Assembly: GCA_016278485.1 (NCBI GenBank)
Contig: JADQBT010000002.1
Coordinates: 1-64,000, forward strand
Length of the DNA stretch: 64,000 nt
Direction of reading: 5' to 3'
From: Halanaerobiales bacterium
GTDB taxonomy: Bacteria; Bacillota; Halanaerobiia; Halanaerobiales; Halanaerobiaceae
This document shows, piece by piece, positions 58,105-64,000 of this stretch. A program made the translations under genes and the position numbers. Every line of letters starts with the position of its first letter. The first letter of the stretch is position 1. The notes beneath the pieces were generated by a model. It saw nothing but the letters and a program-made list of their open reading frames with translations. It made no database searches and was not told the origin of the DNA.

Positions 58105-59367
58105 ATGGTTGAAAAATATATATATCAAAACTTTCCATCTAATATAATATTGTGTGTAGATATGAAATCTTTTTATGCAAGTATAGAAGCAGCAGCTAGG
58201 AACTTGGATCCCTATCAGGTGCCACTGGCTGTGGTAGGAGACAAAACCCGGCCAGGTTCAGTAATTTTAGCAGCTACACCAGCTTTAAAAGAAAAATACC
58301 AGATTAAGACTGCTAATCGTCTCTATGAAATTCCGGATAATTCTGAGATAGAAATTGTTGAATCGAGAATGGGACTATATGTAGAGCAAGCCACTGCAAT
58401 TACTAAATTTTTTACTAAATATGTGCCATTTATAGATATTCAGGTTTATTCGATTGATGAATCTTGGCTTAATTTATCAGGGATAGTGGGTAATTGGGAA
58501 GATGCTATCAAGAAATCTCGACAAATAAAAAAAGAGCTTTATGAACAATTTCATTTACCATGTAGTATGGGTCTGGGGCCAAATATGTTTTTAGCCAAAG
58601 TTGCCATGGATACAGAAGGTAAAAAAAAAGGTTTAGCTGTTTGGAAGTATCATGATGTCAAAAATAAGTTGTGGCCTTTACCACTTGCAAAATGTTGGGG
58701 TATTGGTAGTAGAATTACTTCTCACTTAAATAAAGTAGGGATTACTACTATTGGTGAATTAGCACAGTTACCATTGGCATATTTAGAAAAAAGGTTTGGA
58801 ATTATGGGAAATCAGTTACATTATCATGCCTGGGGGATTGATCTCTCTGAGGTAGGTGAATTTATTCCAGATGAGAAAAAAAGTATTGGCAGAGGTATTA
58901 CACTTTATGAAGATTATTGTGATATTAAACAAATTGAAATTGTAGTATTTGAACTGGCTGAAGTAGTTGCATCCAGGGCCAGAACCGCCCAGAAATCAGG
59001 TAAAACAGTTGGATTAGGTTTAACATATAGCAAGTCTGAAAAAGAAAAAGGTTTTTATAGACAGTTTACAAGTAAAACTTCTTTAGTTCTGGCTGAAGAA
59101 ATTTTAGAAGTTTGCCAAAAACTTTTAAATGAAAATTATCAACCAGGCCTTGCAGTTAGAAAAGTTCGTGTTAATCTTAGCAATTTAGTCGAGAGATCAC
59201 AGCAACAACTTAATCTTTTTGAAGATCGACAAAAAAAGATTAAACTTGCTAAACTACAAGATGAGTTACAAAGGAATTTTGATTATAAAGCATTATTTTT
59301 TGGGGTTAGTCTAAAGGAAGGTAGTATCAAGGAAAGAATAAATACGACTATTGGTGGTCATCATTAA
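58105..59367 (+). CDS. Y-family DNA polymerase (UmuC/UvrX-like)
   Basis: This 420-residue translesion polymerase has catalytic acidic residues in CVDMKSFYASIE and in YSIDESWLNLSG. The little-finger domain follows at 240-350. The C-terminus carries QLNLFED, a clamp-binding motif. It resembles the YqjW/UvrX branch more than DinB proper. I chose the ATG at 58105, 7 bases after AAGGGTGA; the GTG at 58099 overlaps it. The LexA box in its promoter makes it SOS-inducible. Confidence 0.92.
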   Translation: MVEKYIYQNFPSNIILCVDMKSFYASIEAAARNLDPYQVPLAVVGDKTRPGSVILAATPALKEKYQIKTANRLYEIPDNSEIEIVESRMGLYVEQATAITKFFTKYVPFIDIQVYSIDESWLNLSGIVGNWEDAIKKSRQIKKELYEQFHLPCSMGLGPNMFLAKVAMDTEGKKKGLAVWKYHDVKNKLWPLPLAKCWGIGSRITSHLNKVGITTIGELAQLPLAYLEKRFGIMGNQLHYHAWGIDLSEVGEFIPDEKKSIGRGITLYEDYCDIKQIEIVVFELAEVVASRARTAQKSGKTVGLGLTYSKSEKEKGFYRQFTSKTSLVLAEEILEVCQKLLNENYQPGLAVRKVRVNLSNLVERSQQQLNLFEDRQKKIKLAKLQDELQRNFDYKALFFGVSLKEGSIKERINTTIGGHH

Positions 59368-59458
59368 TTGAAATAAGTTAAACTGTGCAGGAATTTTATG
59401 TTATTTTGGAGAACTAAATATAATGATAGATAAATAAGTCTATGTTGGAGGTCAATTT

Positions 59459-61093
59459 ATGCAGAGGTTGAAAGCACGGTTTCGTTTTATTGCACTTATT
59501 TTAATTATATTTTTAGTAATTATTTTTTCTTTTCAAACATTTTTATTAATACAATTAAAAATAGATCTCTTATCAGGAAGCGGATTGTTAATAGAACTAT
59601 TACTTATCTTTATAATTTTCTTAGCTAGCTATTTTGTTTTTAAAATCTATGCAAAATACATCAAACCTATTTCTGATTTACAAGAGGTGCTTAATAACTT
59701 AGAAATTGAAGGTGATATTTTTTTTCAGATACCTGCCACTGGGATTATAGAGATAGATAATATGATTGATCAGTTTAATCGATTAATTGAACGATTAGAA
59801 GAGTTTGTTTTGAAAATTAAGATTAATAGAAGACAAAGACAAGAGGCACAAAGAGAACTTGAAAATAGTTATCGTCAACTGGAAGATAAAAATGAAGAGT
59901 TGATTGAAACTAAACAGGAATTAGAAGCTAGTTATGAGCAATTAGAAGCATTTAATGAGGAAATTCAAGCAAGTAATTCTGAACTGGAAAATTCATATCA
60001 AGAAATTGATAATTTGGCTAATAATTTAAATCAGATTATCTATTTGACTGCACAATTGGGTTCGGCTATTTATACAGATGAAGAAGTCTTTTGGAAGGAA
60101 GTTTTTAAAACTGCTATTCGCGTTGTTGATGAAGCTGATTATGGAAGTGTCTATTTATTTAAAAATGGTAAAGTTAAGTTTATAGATGCAATAGGACATA
60201 ATCTTTCTTTGCTTAAGTCAAGTGAGGTTAGTGAGGACTTATTTTCCAAAACAACTGATCAGGTAATTATCATACGAGATATTTTAAGTATTTCAGCTGA
60301 TGCAGATTCTCAGCAAAGTAAATTATTAAAAAAGGCGAGTAAACCAATCAAAGAAACAATTAGTTTCGGTCTATATTTTAAAAAGGAAAAAGTTGCTGGA
60401 ATAAGTCTTGATATTAAAGCTAATAGCGAAAATTCATTTGCCGAAAAAGCAATTTCAGCTATGCAGTCTTTTCAAAATCTTGCTTCTGCATTTTACACAA
60501 TTCGGCGCTATCATGATATCCACCAAAAAACGCAAAAAGAAATTATTTATTCAATTATTCAGATGCTTGAAATACATGATGAGTATACAAGAGGTCATTC
60601 AAGAAATGTAGCCTGGTTAGGCGAAAAAATTGCTAAAAAAATGGGAATGTCTGAAAAAGAGTGCGAAAAAACTTACTGGACAGGTATGGTGCATGATATT
60701 GGCAAAATTTTAATTCCAGAAAATATTTTAAATAAACATGCCTCACTTTCTGATCAAGAATATACTGAAATACAAAAACATCCTCTGTGGGGTTATCAAA
60801 CACTACAATCATCAGAAGAATTAAAGGAAATTTCACAATATGTATTATATCATCACGAGTATTGGAATGGTCATGGTTATCCAGAAGGAGTAACTGGTGA
60901 TCAAATACCACTTATTTCCCAGATTATTTGTGTTGCGGATAGTTGGGATGCGATGCGTTCTAATAGATCTTATCGTGAGGCTTTATCAAAAGATGTGGCT
61001 TTGGCAGAACTTGCTAAATTTAAAGGTGAACAATTCTCACCGGATGTAGTTGAAGCTTTTCAAGATTTACTTGCTAGCGGTGAGGTTTCTTAA
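59459..61093 (+). CDS. Membrane HD-GYP cyclic-di-GMP phosphodiesterase
   Basis: This 544-residue protein has two membrane helices (about 10-31, 38-62), a HAMP-like linker, a coiled coil (125-195), a GAF-like domain (200-345) and a C-terminal HD-GYP domain. The latter shows HDEYTRGHSRNVAWLG, MVHDIGKILIP, LYHHEYWNGHGYPEG and DSWDAMRSNRSYR, the full metal and GYP set. It should linearise c-di-GMP in response to a signal. GGAGG precedes the ATG. Confidence 0.92.
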   Translation: MQRLKARFRFIALILIIFLVIIFSFQTFLLIQLKIDLLSGSGLLIELLLIFIIFLASYFVFKIYAKYIKPISDLQEVLNNLEIEGDIFFQIPATGIIEIDNMIDQFNRLIERLEEFVLKIKINRRQRQEAQRELENSYRQLEDKNEELIETKQELEASYEQLEAFNEEIQASNSELENSYQEIDNLANNLNQIIYLTAQLGSAIYTDEEVFWKEVFKTAIRVVDEADYGSVYLFKNGKVKFIDAIGHNLSLLKSSEVSEDLFSKTTDQVIIIRDILSISADADSQQSKLLKKASKPIKETISFGLYFKKEKVAGISLDIKANSENSFAEKAISAMQSFQNLASAFYTIRRYHDIHQKTQKEIIYSIIQMLEIHDEYTRGHSRNVAWLGEKIAKKMGMSEKECEKTYWTGMVHDIGKILIPENILNKHASLSDQEYTEIQKHPLWGYQTLQSSEELKEISQYVLYHHEYWNGHGYPEGVTGDQIPLISQIICVADSWDAMRSNRSYREALSKDVALAELAKFKGEQFSPDVVEAFQDLLASGEVS

Positions 61094-61124
61094 ATATCAC
61101 TTAAAATAATAGGAGGAGATCATT

Positions 61125-61688
61125 TTGTTGAATGAATTAGTGGAAAAGAATCGTAGTGTACGTAGGTTTGCTGAGGATAATCCGGTCAATAAAGAAGATT
61201 TACTTGATTTGATTAAACTGGCTAGGCTTACCCCTTCTGCTGCTAATAAACAGCCATTAAAATATTTCATCTATACTAAAGCAGAACAAGAAAAAGTTAT
61301 GCCTCATTTGAAATGGGCCGGTTATATTACTGATTGGGATGGCCCTGAAGCAGGAGAAAGACCGACAGGTTTTATTATGATTGTTGGTGATAAAAATATA
61401 GCAACTAACTATTGGGCAGACCCAGGTATTGCTATCCAGACAATTATGTTGGGAGCAGTAGAAAAAGGACTTAGAGGCTGTATTATGGGGGCACTTAACA
61501 AGGAAGGCCTGAGAAAGGATCTTGCGATAGATGATCAATATGAAATACTTTATGTGCTTGCTCTGGGGCATCCAGCTGAAGAGATTAAGCTTGAACCTTG
61601 TGAAGAAGGAAATATTAAATACTGGCGCGATGAAGAGAATGTCCACCATGTTCCCAAGAGAAGTCTCTCTGAATTGATTTTAAATTAA
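61125..61688 (+). CDS. Nitroreductase-family FMN enzyme
   Basis: This 187-residue flavin oxidoreductase begins NRSVRRFAEDNPVNKEDLLDLIKLARLTPSAANKQPL, the usual FMN-binding nitroreductase N-terminus, with DPGIAIQTIMLGAVEKGLRGCIMG in the middle. The substrate is unknown. The start is TTG behind AGGAGGAGA (two adjacent TTG codons). Confidence 0.92.
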   Translation: MLNELVEKNRSVRRFAEDNPVNKEDLLDLIKLARLTPSAANKQPLKYFIYTKAEQEKVMPHLKWAGYITDWDGPEAGERPTGFIMIVGDKNIATNYWADPGIAIQTIMLGAVEKGLRGCIMGALNKEGLRKDLAIDDQYEILYVLALGHPAEEIKLEPCEEGNIKYWRDEENVHHVPKRSLSELILN

Positions 61689-61700
61689 TTAAGATAACTT

Positions 61701-61726
61701 AACCGTGCTGAGTTCTCAGCACGGTT
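61701..61726 (+). terminator. Hairpin behind the nitroreductase gene
   Basis: AACCGTGCTGAG and CTCAGCACGGTT form a long stem followed by ACAAATTTTAAA. The T-run is weak. Confidence 0.6.
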
Positions 61727-61774
61727 ACAAATTTTAAATAATAATTTTAAAGTTATAAAAAGAAGGTGTTAGAT

Positions 61775-63067
61775 TTGCAAAAAGTTAGTTTTATCCATGC
61801 AGCTGATATCCACTTAGGTAGTATGGTCCATTTTACTGGATCCCCACCTAATTATTTAGAAGAAAAAATAAATGAGGCTGTCTTTAATAGTTGGAATAAT
61901 TTAGTTGAATTAGCAATTCTTAAACAAGTGGATTTCATTTTGTTAGCTGGAGATATTTTTGATAGAGAACAGCGGTCTATTAAGGCGGCTGATATTTTTT
62001 ATCAAGGTATAAATAAACTAGCAAAAGAAAATATAAAAATCTTTATGATTGCAGGGAATCATGATCATTTGCAAGATTATCAAAGCATACTGTCAATGCC
62101 AGATAATTTTTATTTATTTTCGGCAGAAAAATTTGAAAGTAAATTACTTATGTTTAAAGACTTTACGGTTAAAATAATAGGTCGTTCTTATGCTAGTAGA
62201 GAGGAAACAAGAAATAATTTAAAAGATTTGCAGACTGAATTTGCTAATTTTTCAATTGTGATGCTACATACGGATTTGGCTGGTCAGGGAAGCCCTTATC
62301 TTCCTTTAAATAAAAAGGAGATACTAACTTTGTCTAATGTTGATTACTGGGCCTTAGGTCATCGACATTTGCCACAGCTAATAGATAAAAAACCTACTAT
62401 AGCTTATCCCGGAGTCCTACAAGCGAGAGATTTTGGTGAATTAGGCAAGGGAGGTTGCTGGTTAGTTGAACTAATTGATAAAGAGATAAATAAAATTGAG
62501 TTTAAAAATTTAGCATCTTTAGAATTTAAAAAAATAATTATTAAACTTACAGATGAAAGTGATTTGGAAACTTTTTCAGATTTAATAGATATTTTGCAGA
62601 AAAGAATAGAGAGATTATATTTACAAGCAGATCATAATTCAATATATTTATTAGAAATGATTTTAAAAGGTCAACATCCAATTAGTAAATTATTGTCTGA
62701 ACAAGGAAGTGAAGGGTTACAGTTTATTAAAGATGAGTTAAACAATCAACTTAGTCAGGCTCAATTATCAGTTTGGATAGAAAGAATTGTTGATCAATGC
62801 ATTAATGAATTTCCCATAAGTAAGTTGGAAGAATTAAAGGATAATAATCCTCTTTATCAAGAATTGGAAAGTTTGTTAGTTAAACTGCTTGCGGATAAAG
62901 AATTAAAAAATGAACTTTTGCAAGAAATGGGAGAGATTTGGACTACCAGGACAAATTTAGAAGAGTCTAATCCTTTACAATTTGAGGTTGATGATGATCA
63001 ATTACAATATATGATTGAACAGAGTAAAAGATATATCTTAAATAATCTCTTTTCAGGAGGAAAATAA
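61775..63067 (+). CDS. SbcD/YhaO-like DNA repair metallophosphoesterase
   Basis: This 430-residue nuclease of the Mre11/SbcD/YhaO type has the phosphoesterase motifs HAADIHLGS, LLAGDIFDRE, IAGNHDH, MLHTDLAG and LGHRH. With the ATPase encoded next it forms a DNA-end-processing complex. I chose the TTG at 61775, 8 bases after AGAAGG; the GTG at 61766 is too close. The stop overlaps the next start by one base. Confidence 0.92.
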   Translation: MQKVSFIHAADIHLGSMVHFTGSPPNYLEEKINEAVFNSWNNLVELAILKQVDFILLAGDIFDREQRSIKAADIFYQGINKLAKENIKIFMIAGNHDHLQDYQSILSMPDNFYLFSAEKFESKLLMFKDFTVKIIGRSYASREETRNNLKDLQTEFANFSIVMLHTDLAGQGSPYLPLNKKEILTLSNVDYWALGHRHLPQLIDKKPTIAYPGVLQARDFGELGKGGCWLVELIDKEINKIEFKNLASLEFKKIIIKLTDESDLETFSDLIDILQKRIERLYLQADHNSIYLLEMILKGQHPISKLLSEQGSEGLQFIKDELNNQLSQAQLSVWIERIVDQCINEFPISKLEELKDNNPLYQELESLLVKLLADKELKNELLQEMGEIWTTRTNLEESNPLQFEVDDDQLQYMIEQSKRYILNNLFSGGK

Positions 63068-64000
63068 TGTTTATCAGACGTATTGATATTAGAGATTTTG
63101 GTTTATTTCGTCAATCTAGCCTTATTGATTTACATCAAAATATCAATATAATTGGCGGATTAAATCGGGCGGGTAAATCTACGTTAAAGACGGTTTTAGC
63201 TTCATTAGGTTATGGCTATCAAAATAATGAACAAACTCCAGCAGCAAAAAAACAATATCAAATTGATGCTGTTCTAATTGATGTAAAATCAGCTAAATAT
63301 CATTTGGATATAACGGGATTTGGCAAACCACATTTATATAAAAATGAAGAAAAAAAAGAAATTTCTATCCAAAAATTATTTAAAAATATTGATAGATTTA
63401 CTTATCAAAATTTATTTGTCATAACTTTAGATAAGCTTATTTCTAATCCCGCCCATCTTAATGAAAAAGAAATTTCAAAACTACAAGCAATATTATTAGG
63501 GGCAGGCTTAAATGATTTTAGAAAATTACCTCTACTCCGGAGTGATTTATTACAAAGTGCTACTCGAATTGGTGGTAAATTTGGTAAAGTAGATGTAGCG
63601 GAATTTAAACCATATAATAAACAAATTAAGCGTGGTATTACTTTACAAAAAACTGCTCAGCAGGACTTATCAACTTTTAATAAGTTGAAAGAAGAGAAAA
63701 AATCATTAGTAATTAAAAAGGAAGAGACTCAAGCTAAAATAAACAAGTTAAATCAAAAAATCAGCCTATTAGACTTACTTGATATTAATTATGAATTATT
63801 AGATGAATATTTGATTTTGCAGGAGAATCTTTCCGGTGAAAAAGCAAGTAATATATTAAATTATCCAGCGCAAACAATTGAAAAAATTAAAAAATCAGAT
63901 CTTGAATTAATTACAATTGAGCAAGAAATTGAAGAGATAACAACAAAAATTAAAGCTGATGTTAGTAGTCTTGACAACGAAAGTTTAGTCAAATTTACTG
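63067..64000 (+). CDS. YhaN/SbcC-like ATPase, N-terminal part, cut by window edge
   Basis: The visible 311 residues are the start of an SMC-type ATPase partner of the preceding nuclease. The N-terminal RRIDIRDFGLFRQSSLIDL and Walker A GGLNRAGKST are followed by a coiled coil from about residue 195 on. The usual Walker A here is GPNEAGKST; the GGLNRAG form is a mild variant. The frame is open to the edge of the window. Confidence 0.9.
   Translation, partial: MFIRRIDIRDFGLFRQSSLIDLHQNINIIGGLNRAGKSTLKTVLASLGYGYQNNEQTPAAKKQYQIDAVLIDVKSAKYHLDITGFGKPHLYKNEEKKEISIQKLFKNIDRFTYQNLFVITLDKLISNPAHLNEKEISKLQAILLGAGLNDFRKLPLLRSDLLQSATRIGGKFGKVDVAEFKPYNKQIKRGITLQKTAQQDLSTFNKLKEEKKSLVIKKEETQAKINKLNQKISLLDLLDINYELLDEYLILQENLSGEKASNILNYPAQTIEKIKKSDLELITIEQEIEEITTKIKADVSSLDNESLVKFT

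Noticed and set aside
1-64000. CRISPR array or cas genes
   Set aside because: No regularly spaced identical repeats and no Cas-like proteins were seen; the short direct repeats at 49605-49648 are only two copies.

Overview
The window is AT-rich bacterial chromosome. It looks like an anaerobic, endospore-forming, low-GC Firmicute, plausibly of the Halanaerobiales; the order is my inference. Supporting points: a gerA-type germination operon, a large AdhE, strong AGGAGG ribosome-binding sites with many TTG/GTG starts, and T-box and FMN riboswitch leaders. The ABC solute-binding proteins have plain signal peptides without a lipobox cysteine, which suggests a cell with an outer membrane. There are no rRNA genes, no intact tRNA gene and no CRISPR array.

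Layout. 1-430: the start of an IS200/IS605-like element running off the left edge beside a broken DUF2207-like gene. 592-1371: a secreted Asn/Lys-rich protein. 1.4-5.3 kb: an arsenic operon (arsR, acr3, a 12-Cys CopZ-N-like protein, arsC, a small thioredoxin, an ArsP-type permease). 5.6-8.35 kb: a P2-type ATPase. 8.4-10.2 kb: an ECF sigma factor and its DUF4349 anti-sigma factor, with a textbook autoregulatory promoter. 10.2-11.7 kb: a decayed island holding NifS and DsrE gene scraps, a 19-bp palindrome, an AbiGi-like gene and the 3' half of a tRNA-Thr. 11.8-14.5 kb: a fusion of a class III aminotransferase with an acyl-ACP-reductase-like domain. 14.5-19.6 kb: a FAD oxidoreductase and gerKA-KB-KC. 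19.7-21.9 kb: a six-LysM protein and a GT-D-like protein. 22.0-26.9 kb: FMN riboswitch, ribD-ribE-ribBA-ribH, then an encapsulin and its ferritin-like cargo. 26.9-34.9 kb: a K+ channel, then a T-box-controlled dipeptide ABC transporter with an amidohydrolase. 34.9-46.4 kb: mixed housekeeping genes (fxsA, lipases, a soluble MCP, cold shock, typA, an acetate transporter, pilB, EAL-HDOD, molbindin, AlkD). 46.4-49.3 kb: a solute-binding-protein/GHL10 glycosidase fusion. 49.3-54.2 kb: glutaredoxin, DUF2785, adhE with a Rex-like operator, hemolysin III. 54.2-64 kb: a divergent cis-prenyltransferase/UbiA pair, TtcA-like, PepT, a Y-family polymerase with a LexA box, HD-GYP, nitroreductase, and an SbcD/YhaN-like nuclease-ATPase pair cut by the right edge.

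How the parts fit together. The ars operon exports arsenite after ArsC reduction. The rib operon makes flavin and runs without a clear terminator into the encapsulin genes, where a 14-bp inverted repeat covers the cargo start codon. The dpp operon imports peptides under amino-acid control and ends with a probable dipeptidase. The most novel-looking items are the aminotransferase-acyl reductase fusion, the hairpin over the encapsulin cargo start, the SBP-glycosidase fusion, and three genes whose best ribosome-binding site points to a CTG or ATT start codon.
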